Source: Dermatophagoides farinae (Eukaryota > Arthropoda > Arachnida > Sarcoptiformes > Pyroglyphidae). Taken from it: 64,000 nt of DNA. Positions 1 to 13,110 of the stretch are shown one piece after another (the first letter of the stretch is position 1; each line of letters opens with the position of its first letter). The DNA is taken from positions 2,151,001 to 2,215,000 of the forward strand of contig NC_134684.1 in assembly GCF_024713945.1 (NCBI RefSeq). Direction: 5' to 3'. The notes beneath the pieces were generated by a model. That model had not been told where the DNA came from and made no database searches. It saw nothing but the letters and a program-made list of their open reading frames with translations. The position numbers and the translations under genes were made by a program.

Positions 1-3000
1 ATGATTTGAGATTTTGTATCAAAATAATTCATTCATTTTGTGTTTGTTGTCATGATTTTTTTTCCTGTTGTCGTTTTTACTTTTACTATTGTTATATTGG
101 ACACACACACACACACACACTTCCGTTGGCCAATTTCTCCAATTAAATGGTTCATTAACATTATCGGATGAATTAAAATTGACTATGTTTGTATAGGTTT
201 TTATTTCGTGCCATCATCATAAATATAATATATTCATGTTGTACAATGTACATGATGCAATGAAAAAAAATCATGATCATAATGAATGAAAGAAATTTTT
301 TTCCCCATTTTTTCAAAATGAAAATGAAAAATAAATTCATCAAACACTGAATTCATTTAAATTCATTTTCCTCCGGACAACATGGTCAACAATTCATTTG
401 AAAATGGGAAAATTAGATGATGATGAATTTTTTTTCTGGTAATGGCTAAAAATAAATTTTTATAAATTCAAAATTAAGCAATTATCATTCACTACTACTA
501 TGACATGTCAATGAATGAATGGATAATCGTAGATCTTGAAAAATTTGATTCAGCTCACACTACTACTGGTTTAATGATGATAGATCATGGGCTTTTTTTA
601 TGATTGTGAATTTCCGAACATACACACACACACACACACAAACCGCCTTAAGCATTTATTTACAAAGAAAATACCGGTTTTATTTCTGGAAAAAAACCGT
701 TATTACGAAAATCCATTCAATCAATCAATCAATTGATCAATCAATGGTTTTTTTTTCTTCCATTTTCATCATCATTCTTCAAGCGTGTCGAATGTCAGTT
801 TATGTTTTGTTTTTTTTTTTTTTTTTTTTTGGCAACACGCTCTATCATCAAACGCATCATTGAATTGACAATACTAATAAAAAAAACAACAACAACAATG
901 ACAATAATAATGATAAGTTAACCGTTCAATTCTAATTGTTTGATTGATACCATAAATTGATCAATTTACAAACAAACAAACAAAAAAAAAATCAAACAAC
1001 AATGAGAAAAGTCTGTTTTTTTTTTCGTCTTTCCATTTCTATTTTCATTCATTCGATTTCACACATGTCTTTCGTTCATCAACACTGTCATTTTAGATCA
1101 ACAGGTGGATAGATATTAAAATGAATGAATGAATGAATGAATGACCTATGAATGAAATGAATAAAGTATCGAATTAAATGAATGAATGAATGAATACAGG
1201 TGTTACAAATCATGATTACATATAGAAACCGAATGAAAGCAAAAAAAAAAAAATAGATGGCTGGGAATGAGGGCATTCTATTATTGTCAATTATTGGCTT
1301 TGTTTTTTTTTTCTTTATTTCTCAAAAAAAAATGCTTTGGGCATGTATCTTTTATATGGATTTTTCAATAGAATCCATAATTATCCATAACTACCATCTC
1401 ATTATGATCATCTCCGGTTGATGATTTTTTTTTCACTCGTCATGATCTCTTTATTCATTTCAATGAAATGAAAACAAAAAAAAATTGTTCAACATCCGGT
1501 GCAAACAAAAATGAAATTGAATAAATGAAATTAATAAATAATGAAATAAATAATTATCTCCATTATACGCCCATTATAATTATCAATAGATTACGTGGTT
1601 CACAATTTGGCCATTTGGTTTTTCTTTCCAAACAATTAAATGTATCGCTATGTTTTTTTTCCATCTATCTGACTTGATTTGATTTAATGTTGACCTATCC
1701 AATGATGGTTGACATTCAATTTATATTTTGTTTATTCTCAACAAATTAAAAAAAAAAAAAATTTTCATTCACATTTCATTTCTTTTCCCATATGAGAATA
1801 CTGGTAATTTCGTGTTTGTGTGTGTTTATGACGGTTGGATAATTATTGTTTGTCGTTGTTGTTGTCGCTGTTGTTGTTGATTTTTTTCTCTTATCTGGTT
1901 GATAATGATTATGATCCCGCTGTTATCAATGGTATCACATGTTGTTTCAGATGAAAAATTTTCTAAATTTTTCGATTTGTTCAATATGTCCGTACTTTGT
2001 TTGTTTGTGTGTTTGTGGGGGAAAAAAACCATACACATACACAATTAAATAGATAGAAAGATTTATTTTATGACGATAAATTGATTCTCTAGTCACAACA
2101 ACAATCATAGTATGTCAGTCTTTTTTTTCTTTTTCTTCTTCTCTTGTTAATGAACTGTTGTCTAATTATTTTTTATCTGCCTGACTGGTTTATTATTTTA
2201 AACCACATTTTACGTATTCTCTTAGAATTGACCTAAATCTTATTATTATTTTTATTTTTTTATATATACTGAAAATCGTATTGTGAATCATGTGAATTCA
2301 CTAGAATAAGAATGTATATGAAGATTTCTTAGGAATCCATGGAATCGTATGTCGTCATTCATTGATCATAATGATGATGATATGAAGAAAAAAAAATGTT
2401 TATTATAACCATACGATAACGTTATCAATCAAACAGTTATGTATGTATCATATAATCAATTCCGGGTCTATCCCATTATGTAAACTTTCAACAAAAAAAA
2501 AAATTTTATTATGAAATAAAATCATTCAATTTTTTTTTCTTTCCTCATGTCACACTACTGTCATATATGTACTAGTTTTTGGTCACCTCTTTCTGATATA
2601 TCAGGATAAATAAATGAAAATTTATCTTGATGAAGTTTATTTTTCCTTGAAGAAAAAAATGAAATTTTTTTCTTTCCTATGTGTATTATGTAAATATGAT
2701 ATCTGTATACAATTTTGCTTGTCATCAAAACACATGAAAAATCATCACTCACGCACGTCTTATTTATTTATTTTTTTTTTACAATTATGACAATTTAATG
2801 ATAATATATAAATGAACACAGTTTGATCAAAGTTTATTATACTCGCAGCGTGTTCATGTGTGTTTCGAATATGTGTCAATTATGTTGAATTTTTTTTTAT
2901 TTCTATTCAATTTTTTTTTCCAAAAAAGCAATTTGATAGATAATTTTTTTTTTGGACAGCATCCAATAAATTTTCATCACAATTATCGTCAATTTGATTC

Positions 3001-6000
3001 ATTCATTTTTTTTCTGTTAATTGAAATGATTCATCGTTATTCAATTCAAATTTTTGTATTAATTAACATTTAAAATAGATTTAAAATCAACCGAATGTTA
3101 TGATTTTATATTTGTTTTGCCTAGGGCCTAAACAAACTTTTTTTTTGTTGTTGGAAATTTTATTCAAAAAAAAAAATTTTTTTTTTGCCATAAAATTTCA
3201 CTCATCATCATCACTCATATGGTTGAAGGCTAAATTTTATTATTCATTCAAATAAAGGATGGAAATAAAATTTTTCCATTTTTTCACTTTAATCTCACAG
3301 AATTGTATCCAAATTCCGAAAATTATCTAATAGTTTCTTTAAACATGGTTATATTTTTTTTTGTTCATCTCATAAATTCTATCCACATTCAATGGTTCCA
3401 ATTTGAATTTTGTTATTTTTAGAATTTCCATGATAATCATGAACCAGGGTACTTGAACTTATGAATAGTGACAAAGAAAAAAAATTCTGATTCATGTAAC
3501 CCATACATTATTCTATAATTCTTTTGTCCATGAAAGTCGGCCTACTAACTAATAAATTTTCATTAAAAAGGCAACCTTCAAAATATCATCATTATTTAAT
3601 GAATCTCAGAATGAACCATTATTCAGGTGCATTATGTTGGAAAAAAATTCCCATTTTTTTGGTCTTGTGTCGCTTTAACGGCAACGGTTATTAATTATAC
3701 TGATATTTAATGTGAAATTTTTCATTTAGACTGTTCAGAACTTTCATGTGATGTGATTTGTTATTGAAAATGAAAAAGTTGTCTGTCTCATTAGGTTCTC
3801 ATCGGAATTTATTTTAAATTTAATGGTCCCACATGTAAAATTATCGCCAAGTTTAAAACAGAATAACCAATAAAAAAAAAGAACAATACCAACTGCCAAA
3901 TCATCATCATCATCGTTTATACACATACGTCACTATAGTTAGTTTGTTTTTTGTTGCAATTTAACCCGTGATCTTGATTGATGCAATCACCAGGATTCCA
4001 ATCCGTACCAAACAGAAAAAAAATATCATCACTGTTTGTTTGATTGCTATTTTTAGTTCAATTCAAATGTTTTCTTTTTTTTCTTGTTTTTTCAATTCAA
4101 TCTTTGTTTGAAAATGATTCTGTTTGTTATTTTTGGTTTTTGAAACAACGAAAACAACAACGAAAAAAAAAATTCAGTTGACATTATAATAGAACCAGAA
4201 AAAAATGCTGGTAGAAGAATAATGAATAACAAAACAAAACCAAAAAAAAAAAAAAAAATTCTGTTCATTGTTTTTCCTTTTAGATCTGATAACAACACAG
4301 ATTAGAGAATTATTGTGTTCATCAGAAATTGTAATTGAATCAAAGGAGAAAAAAATTTCAATTCAATCGATTCAATCCAAAGACGAGAAAAAAAAACGAT
4401 ACCATACCATTTCCGTCGCACATGGAAAATTGTTCCTTTCTTATGCACAATATATATCGTTATATTAAATTAGTCAAACATATCAAATTTCATATCATTA
4501 TTAATTGAGAAAATGGAATAAATTTCTATTATTTAGCTAAACACTGGATAATTATTTTTGTTTTGAACAAAAATTTCATATTAACATAATTAGCATGAAT
4601 GCAGTCGTTCCTAACAACAACAACAACAACAACAACAACAGTGCTATGGAATAAATAAAAAAAAAGAAAAAAGAAAAATTTGTAATTATCCAATCATATA
4701 TGATGATGTAAACAGAATTTCACTTTGATATTCTTCTATTATTCATTCTCATGTGATGAGAATTTTTCCAAAAAAACTATTCAAATTTATGAATATTCGT
4801 CACGAAATAATAATAATGATAGTAATGAAAACATCAGCAACAACAACAACAACAACAACAAAAACATTATTCTATTGGATGAATCAATTTCAAAAAAAAG
4901 TTAGCTGCTCAAATTCTCTCTCTTTCTTTGCTTTTCAAAGCAAAAAAAAAAAAACGGAACAAATGTTGAATTCCAGCAACAACAAGATGTTTCCACGTCG
5001 CCATGAAAATCTAAATCCATCTAAATATACTAGAAAAAGTTTTTTTTTCTTCTTCAATCTATAAAAACAACGAGAATAGAATCTGATTGTGAATTACAAC
5101 TTTGCATATAATTAATTAATGATGAAATTAGTGATCAAAATCAATTGATTTTTAATCTGCTCGATTCAGTTGGCTAAATGTGAATTTTTCCATCATAAGA
5201 CCATCATCCATGTACATAGTCCATCATTATTGGCACACTTCCTAGTATTCCATAATCATAGAGAATATTCTAGTTATAAACAAAAAAAAAAACTTTTACC
5301 ATGTTTACATATATACACGTGTAGGCGGATGACATAATATTTTTCCACAATTTCCTAGTGATGATAACCCAGTGAAAATGAAAATGAAAATTTGATGAAA
5401 GTAAACATTTAGCCAGAAAAATTTATTTTCAGTTTTTTTCCAATATTGGCCAAAAAAAAAAATTTCATTACTTGTCGTTGTCGTTGTCGTTGTTGTTGTT
5501 GTTGTTGTTTACGTAAGTAAAAGAAAAAAAAAATAAATAAATAAATAATCTATCGACCTGTTTCATATTTAAATTCTATCGAAACTTTTCAACATTAACC
5601 TGTTTTTTTTTGTTTATGGTATTATTATCGATTCGAATTAGCCTTAATTGGTGCCTTGTTGATGATATGATAACAAGATTGATTATATAATAAATGGTTT
5701 ACGGTATTTATTTGGTCATTTTGACTTGATTAGTTATATTATATGATGATGTCGACAATATTTTTTTTTTGTTTATACATGTAGTTGGTTTTTTTTTTGG
5801 TTCATCATTATGATGATGGAATTAAGCAAAAATAATATGGTATATCATGTGATTTTGCAATACACACACACACATACACATTATTAAAAATGAACATAAC
5901 AAATATAAGAAAGGGGTAAATAAACCTGAATGAACAACGTAACAAAAAAAAAAAACGTAAACGTGATTCTGATTATGGTATTCAATTAATGAAAAAAAAT

Positions 6001-8480
6001 TTCTCAGTGTTTGTGTTTTTTTTTTGCATTTGGACGATTCTCAGGACGGGCGTATTATTGTCGTAAGAATCAAAAAGAATCAACACACATTCCTATAAAT
6101 TCAAAGGCGGAGAAGACCATGGTAATGTGAACAAAAATCATGGGGTTTTTTTTCTTTGATATTTGTGATAATCTTCATTGGGAGGGAAGAACTCTTTTTT
6201 TTTCAATGACTGATTCAGGACTACTACTAAACTCCTACTACTACTACAACTACTATTATCATTTTGAATAGCAAAAGATATTGCTAGTCAAAAAAAAAAT
6301 ACCAAAATTCCAAACTGAGCCTGTGTAAAGAATTCATGTAACAAAATAATGAATCCTGAAAACCGATTGCATATATATAAGGGCAATTTATGCCAAGTTG
6401 GCCAAATTTATTTCATTGAGAATATATCCACAATATCAAATAAATAAATGCAACAAACGAAACCTGCTGCTTTCCATCAACAATTCTATCATTCGATTGG
6501 AAATACTTTCATTTAATTGAACTTTTCATTTCGATCATCAATAATCACAAAAACAGTGTACGAATTGATTAATTTTAATTTCAAATTATTATTGTTGTTG
6601 TTGGTGATATATATCTGATCTGTTTATTTGTTTATTTATCACAATTTCCAAAAGTGAGTTACAGTTTGATTGATTTATTTTCATTTACTTATTATATATT
6701 GTTATATATATATGACAAACTTCAAGCATTGCCATTTAGCCACATTCGATTTGTAGAAGAAAAAAAACTCACTGATCTAGTGACAGTTTTTGTAATTATA
6801 GATAGCAGATTTTCATTTCAAATTAAATCTATTTATAGATTGAGTGGAAAAGATCAATTTTCAATCAATTTTCTATCCATAGTTGAAGTGTACAATAAAA
6901 TTGAAAATGTTTATTTCATTCAAACAAACAAAAAAAAAGAAGAAAAAAATGCATTACAGTGAAATCAACGTTACAGGGGCCATTTTTAAAGTATTTTTTT
7001 TTTTTGAAAAGGAGAAAAGAATGATGGCTATAGTTCCCCAATGAATTGAATTGAATAGAATAATCTTCAATGGAATTCCAATCGTAATATTCCATATCTA
7101 TATTTGTTTTATTATTCTATGACATGAATTTTGAATGAGTAGTTTGTTGATGATATTTCGGCTACGAATATCATTATCATCATCATCAATAATCAAATCG
7201 ATACATTTATTCTGTTATTAATAATAATCAAAATGTAAATCACAACATTTTGGTTCACAAGATAAGAATTTCAATTAAAATCAAATCATTATTTATTTTC
7301 TGGACAATATTTATCCAGCTTGATATCGATATTATATATGAAATCGATTATTATTTGTCATTTGGTTTTACTATTTGGTTTCTGTAAGAATATGGAATTT
7401 TTTTTTCGTAATAAATTTCATTACACAAAATTATTATCGATTGCAATGAAGTGAAGAAAAAGAAAAATTGTCCAAATCATTCATTGATCTGTCGTTTCAA
7501 TGATCTATGATTCTGTGTCGAATAGAAAGAAAAAACATTCCAGTCAGAATTATGAGTATTTGTATTATTACATCATCATGCAATTTAACCTGACCAAAAA
7601 AAAAAAAAAAAAAAAAAAAAATGGATACGAATGTGTTTTATTAACATTGCCATACAATCATTATAAATGGGTATCCTTGTAAAAGTTTGTTATTTTCTTT
7701 TTCCATTCATTCATTCATCCATCATTATGATCATCATCATCATCATCATCATTATGATCAAAATCGTTGCCACACACACACATACACACACACACACAAA
7801 CATGAAAAAAAATCAACTAGAATAGATAATGATAATTTATTAGCCTGATAAATAATAACGGAAATGAGAGAAAAAAAATGAACATGGATTCTGTTGATCT
7901 GTATATGTTTGTTTGTAACTGTTGTTTTGGTCACTAACTAATTCCTTTTGATGTTCTGTAATTTTTTTCCCCGTTGTACAATTCTTTCCATATAATGATG
8001 GAATTCGGCTTAAATATTTTTTTTTTATTTCATTTGTTGTTGTTTTTTTTTAATATAAACGATGTTTGATTATTGAATGTACGTGATGATTACGATGTTT
8101 GTCTGTGTGTGTGTGTGTGTGTTGCTCGATAATGACATTAATCCTTTTTCGACCAGCGTTGTCTACTGACAGGATAGAATTTGCTCTGCACACACTCTGA
8201 CATATCAGTGCTAGTGTTCATTTCCATTGGCATTAAATTTATGAAATTTTCATTGTATCTCTTTCATTCTCTATTTTTGTCTCCATTGGGAAAGTATGAA
8301 CGATTCAGTTCATTAGTTTAGTGATATGATATGATCCAGATTCTAAAATTCTTAATTTTGGTTTGCTTATGTTTTTACATCCGAAAATAATCAATTAATT
8401 TATCAAGTTTTAATGAGTGAATGAATTTTAATGAATAACTTTGATTGATTTATCCATTCTCATAGCATATATCGAATAAA
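1..8480. other. Gene-poor AT-rich region with simple repeats
   Basis: I see no conserved protein, convincing exon or RNA gene here. Open frames are short, low in complexity and rich in Phe/Lys/Ile from poly(T)/poly(A) runs. The visible structure is microsatellite: (AC)n at 101-120, (GAAT)n at 1122-1144, (CAA)n at 4613-4640, a (GTC/GTT)n tract at 5473-5510, (ATC)n at 7729-7751, (CA)n at about 7771-7798 and (TG)n at 8104-8122. The right end could hold the promoter and a non-coding first exon of the agatoxin-like gene, because a splice acceptor (ctcatag) precedes its ATG. Confidence 0.6.
6371..6381 (+). promoter_or_regulatory. TATA-like element upstream of the agatoxin-like gene
   Basis: The sequence atatatataag is followed by a more GC-rich gggc. 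It resembles a TATA box about 2.1 kb upstream of the agatoxin-like ATG at 8481. It would fit a distal promoter feeding a spliced 5' UTR. In DNA this AT-rich such matches arise by chance, so this is only a candidate. Confidence 0.15.
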
Positions 8481-10334
8481 ATGGCCAAAATGTCACGAAT
8501 GAATTGTGTAACCATGACCATGTTGATTATCAGTATGATTGTTGGATATATGGCAGCCGAATACATGTCAACGGATGATAGTAAGTTTTTTTTTTCGTTC
8601 GTATAAAACAAAAATTTTTTTTTGTTGATCTATCAATCAATCAATCAATCATTTTGAATAAATTATTAATAACTAGATCAAGATGATCTTGATTATTATG
8701 GTATTATGTTGGCAAATTTGATAAACAATCGACAGCTTTTATCACCAGATAAACGTAGCTGCTTACGACGTGGTTCACCTTGCGATCATCGACCAAATGA
8801 TTGTTGTCCACAATCAAGTGAGTGTTGTAAATTTATAAACAACAACAACAACAACAAAAATGCTATACATGTCATGCTATTTCCCCCCCCCCACTACAAT
8901 CCACGGAAACAATATCATTTTTAACAAGAATTTTATTTTCATTCACCATTTCTTTAGATAAATACTATGTGTTTGTGTACAATTCAATATGTTCTTTTTT
9001 TTCATATTTTATCCTTTACGTTTAATCTCTCGAGGATTTAGTTTTCGTTTTTTTTTCTACTGATGTTGCTGCTGCTGTCGTTTTCATTTTATTCCATACT
9101 TCCAAAAAAAAAAAAAAAAAAAAATGAAACTTAATATCCGCTTTATATGTATGTGAAGAAACAAAAAAAAAACAATAACAGATCAACAAAAAAGTGAAAC
9201 GTTTTAAATAATTCAAGCTCAGCTCTTTAGTTTTTTTTCTTCTTCTTATGATACGTGTATTCAGCCCACACATACACACTTAAATGTCTTATATAATAAT
9301 AAATATATGTCGGGCAAGCCAATTGTTTACCCGAAATGGATAGAGTAAACCTCTTGATGCCTAAAGACATTTCATTAAAAATTCTTTGTTTGATGACAAT
9401 TTTTTTTCTATTCTTCAAAGTGAATGAAAAATAAAAAAAAAATGTCAAATTAGAGCAACGTTTTATGTTTGAATAAGAGATTTTTTCTCAATTTTTTTTG
9501 TGTCGAAACAAAACAAAAAAAAATTGTTCCATTTTCGAGAAAGAAAAACAGGCGAAAAAAAAGTCGAATCATAAAAATGGATGAAAATTTCCTCGTTGTT
9601 GGTTTATTCATTGAGAAGAAAAAAAATAATCATCCAGAAAAAAAACAGGATTAATTCCCAAGGACGTTAGTTTTTTTTTGCCTTTGTATGACAAAAAATT
9701 TCCTTAGTAAAAATGCATTGAGAAATCGTGCCATACGTAAACGATCAATTCCAATATTCGATATTCATACGGTTTGTGTGTGTGTGTGTGTGTGTGTTTG
9801 TTTTGATAATTCAAAAGATTTATATAAGATTATATCATTGTCCATTGTGTGTGTATGTGTGTGTGTTATCAAATTCAAACCATCATATCGGATTCTAAAC
9901 ATTTCTTTTCATATTTTTCATAGCCATTCATCTAAATAAATAAATTGACATTTTGCCCGTTGTTATTTTTATTTTTATTTTTGATAGTTTTGAGTGTGTG
10001 TGTGTGTGTATTCTTATAATAATTTGACATCTACAGAATTCTTTTGATATGAATCGAATAATTCTAACTGTTTCTTGTGTCATGTATTTTTTTTTTTTTG
10101 GTTCGTATTTCATTTTCACCAATAAATATAGTATGCCGATGTAATCTTTGGGGAACCAATTGTCGATGTCATCGGATGGGATTGTTTCAGGTAAGCTGAT
10201 GATAATTAAAATGAATTTCAATACAAAACAAAAATAAATGACAATGCAAACTCATTTTTGTTAAAAATTTTTCTCCCTTTCTTCTTCTGGTTCACTTTTA
10301 TAAACATGAATTTTAGAAAATTGGTAAAAAGTAA
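8481..10334 (+). CDS. Agatoxin-like neuropeptide precursor (8-Cys knottin type)
   Basis: Four exons in continuous frame: 8481-8580, 8677-8817, 10132-10190 and 10317-10334, all with gt...ag ends, give 105 residues. Residues 1 to about 27 are a hydrophobic signal peptide. A short acidic propeptide follows, then a Lys-Arg cleavage site at 59-60. The mature part has Cys at 62, 69, 76, 77, 82, 84, 91 and 93 (C-x6-C-x6-CC-x4-C-x-C-x6-C-x-C). The end is Gly103-Lys-Lys, a signal for C-terminal amidation. This spacing, together with the amidation tail, matches the arthropod agatoxin-like peptides, secreted neuropeptides related to spider agatoxins and widespread in non-venomous arthropods. Function here is inferred; nothing indicates venom use. 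The last exon encodes only five residues and the stop, so it would be missed by gene finders. Intron 2 (8818-10131) is unusually long for this window. Confidence 0.85.
8818..10131 (+). other. Long intron 2 of the agatoxin-like gene
   Basis: This 1.3-kb intron holds only low-complexity sequence: a run of ten C at 8883-8892, poly(A/T) runs and (TG)n at 9774-9797. I see no exon in it. Confidence 0.6.
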
Positions 10335-11436
10335 AAAAATAATCGTGTCAGCTATCAACAATCAACAGACACAGAATCCAGAATACTACACCTACTAGAA
10401 CAAAAACAGACACACACACACACACATACAAACACTTAAGACAATATCGGCCAAAATCAATTACTCAATCATCATTTTGGAAACATCTAGAATCACACAC
10501 ACACACACACAGAATGAATTAATAATACAAGTTTTTATACTTAATATATTTCATCATCAATAACAACATCAACAACAAAAATAAATTCAATCGATCATAA
10601 TCTATTGAAAATTCTATCTAAATTTTGGAATCACACATGTCCATCATCAGTGATAACATCAGATTATTATAGAATTTATGAATTGAACAATATTGGACAA
10701 TACATATCATGGTGATTATGATGATGATGATTATTGAAAACAATAATAAAATGATGATCCATATGAATTCTGTTTCTCTTATTGTTTGTTACCTATCAAT
10801 CAATCAATCATACATAAACATAAACATAAAAAAAATAAAAATAAATTCTGTCTAACATTAAATTTGTTTGTCTGAATCTCAATCAATAAATTTATTTGTC
10901 TATTTGAAACACATAAACATATATGTATTTGAATTTGCATATTCTCTCTCTATTTCTCTACTAATCTTTCCTAATATATCATTGTTGGTTCCCTTGAATT
11001 TTAATCGATAACAACCGAATTTTTTTTTGAATGATGATGATAATGATGATGATGATGATGACAAATGAATAAAAAGAAAATTTTTCCGATTTTTTTCGAT
11101 TTTTTTTTGACATTATGATTGAAACTTTGTCATTTGAACAACAACAACAACAATATAAAGCCAATGTGTTTCTCCTTGGAAATGACATGGTCAACGACGA
11201 AAAAGTATATTTTTTTTTCTTGGAAAACTTTACAGGTAACAAGCAAAACTTTTTTCTTTTTTTTGAGGACCATTCATCTGGATTTGTTGTTTTGTTTGAC
11301 ATTTATCGATTGAATGAAATTTTGAAATGTTTCATAATAGAAAAAAAAATTCACATAATCATAAAGATAAAAAAATAGTAATAATCAATAATGGTCGGAA
11401 TTTAAAACAAATTTAAAGTTTGTAGTATGAAATTCA
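10335..11436. other. Intergenic, 3' of agatoxin-like gene and 5' of GR-like gene
   Basis: This stretch holds the 3' UTR of the peptide gene, (CA)n at about 10411-10426 and 10496-10511, and a (GAT)n tract near 11034-11061. Open frames on both strands are low in complexity. I support no gene here. Confidence 0.5.
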
Positions 11437-12712
11437 ATGTCTATCCATGAATCATTCAACCATAGCCAGACAAACATGGAAGATTCGGATCTTGATCAAA
11501 TTTGTCAAAGTTTGAAAAAATATTTTAAAATAAACAATGGAAATCATCGTTCAATATTGATGATTTGTATTGGAATTATTATTTGGACTGATTATCTTAT
11601 TTTTCTTATCAATTTCGTACGATCTATCCATGCTGAAATCGATGAAGATTGTTTCCATTTTGAAATGGGCTGTATATTTTTTGGCCAATCAATGAGAGTG
11701 GTTGGCAATCTTTTAATGATATCATATCGAACGATTCTGTTTCTATTATATAATCGTTGGTATGTTGATGATCATCAATGGCTACGTATGGTTTATTTTC
11801 ATTATGGTGAATTGGTTAAAGAAGATATTCAACTATCATTCGAAACAATAGATAAAACCATTCGTAAAGCATTGGTTATAACCATAATGATAACTATATT
11901 TTTAAATACAAGCTATTCTATTATTCAAGATCTAAATTTCTATGATCAACTATTGAATCATCTTTATATTACATTGAGTACATATTTATCTGGATTTTTT
12001 ATCACATTATTATTCATTTTAAATAATATCTGTTTATCATTATTACAACAATATTATCAACGATTTCATTTACATCTAAGTGATGGTAGTTTAAAACCAA
12101 AATTTGTTCAATCATTCTGGAATCTATATCTAATGATTCAATATGCAAAAGTTTATTTAAAAGATTCATATATGATTATTGTTGGCTGTTTATTGACAAC
12201 TGTTCTGGAATTTTATTATATTACATTCTATTCTGAAATCCAACCATTTAAACGTTATGTTTGTGCTATTTTACTATTTATTATCATACAGAATATTATT
12301 TCATTTTCAGTTATATTTAGCCATATTGATGTTGAAGCTAATGCATTATCCGATTTAGCTTATGAATATGTTAATGTTCGTCGTTTTCTATTACATTCAG
12401 AATCTAATCATAATAATGGTAAAGCTAATAATGTACAACCAAAATTTGGCTATTCAGGCTATTCAAAATTACCTGAAATGATTGATTGTTTGAATCAAAA
12501 TCTTGGTGTTGAAGTGATGAATACACCTATTAATGCTGCTAATATAGTCAAGGTGAGTGAAAATTTTTGTTTTTGTTTTTTGCTAATAATTTATCGTTAA
12601 TTTTTTTTATCACACAAAGTTCATTTCAGCATTCTTTTCAGTCGTAGCATTAATGTTTCAACATGGAGATCCTAATATTTTGATCGATATAACAAAATCT
12701 GAAGAACAATAG
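11437..12712 (+). CDS. Gustatory-receptor-like multi-pass membrane protein
   Basis: Two exons, 11437-12552 and 12620-12712 (67-bp intron, phase 0), encode 402 residues. The protein has about seven hydrophobic segments with short charged loops and no signal peptide, the topology of the insect chemoreceptor (GR/OR) superfamily. The length fits arthropod gustatory receptors (about 350-450). The final membrane segment lies in its own short exon after a phase-0 intron, just as the last TM exon does in many GR genes. The usual TYxxxxxQF signature there is degenerate, with only a matching Phe-Gln before the tail. The ligand cannot be predicted. An alternative start is Met at 11476. The elongase gene follows 399 bp downstream on the same strand. 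The alternative is an unrelated orphan 7TM protein. Confidence 0.6.
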
Positions 12713-13110
12713 AAATATGATGATGACAATTGTTCATCAATACAATGAAACTCATGTTCATCAAAACATACAGATTTCGTACAACACACCCACACCCACA
12801 CACACAATAGCACAGTAGCACTCTTACAAGATGATATCATATCCACTCTAAATGACAACGAAGTTTGATTATCATCATCATCATCATCATCCTACATGTA
12901 GCCATTGCGGTAAAATCAATTTTGCTTAATCATTATTGTCGGCATTGTCGTTGTACTCATTTATCCATTGATATATGTTTTTTTTTTTTTTTTGATTTTC
13001 ATTCGGAAATTTTATTTTATTCGAGTTCATTCTATTGTATGATTAAAAGTGAAATTAATTTTTTTTCTTTATCAGAAAAAAAATCTCCATTCATCTAATG
13101 TGATTGAATC
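12713..13110. other. Intergenic between GR-like gene and elongase
   Basis: This 398-bp gap holds (CA)n near 12784-12806 and (ATC)n near 12872-12890. No further exon is supported. Confidence 0.5.

Noticed and set aside
600-921. Open frames rich in Thr/His and Phe
   Set aside because: They are translations of (CA)n and poly(T) runs with no homology or splice context.
9022-9448. Minus-strand frames of 73-85 codons
   Set aside because: They lie inside intron 2 of the agatoxin-like gene and are Lys/Phe-rich low-complexity sequence.
9928-10221. 97-codon frame on the minus strand
   Set aside because: It is antisense to the agatoxin-like exon 3, which has strong family-specific Cys spacing on the plus strand.
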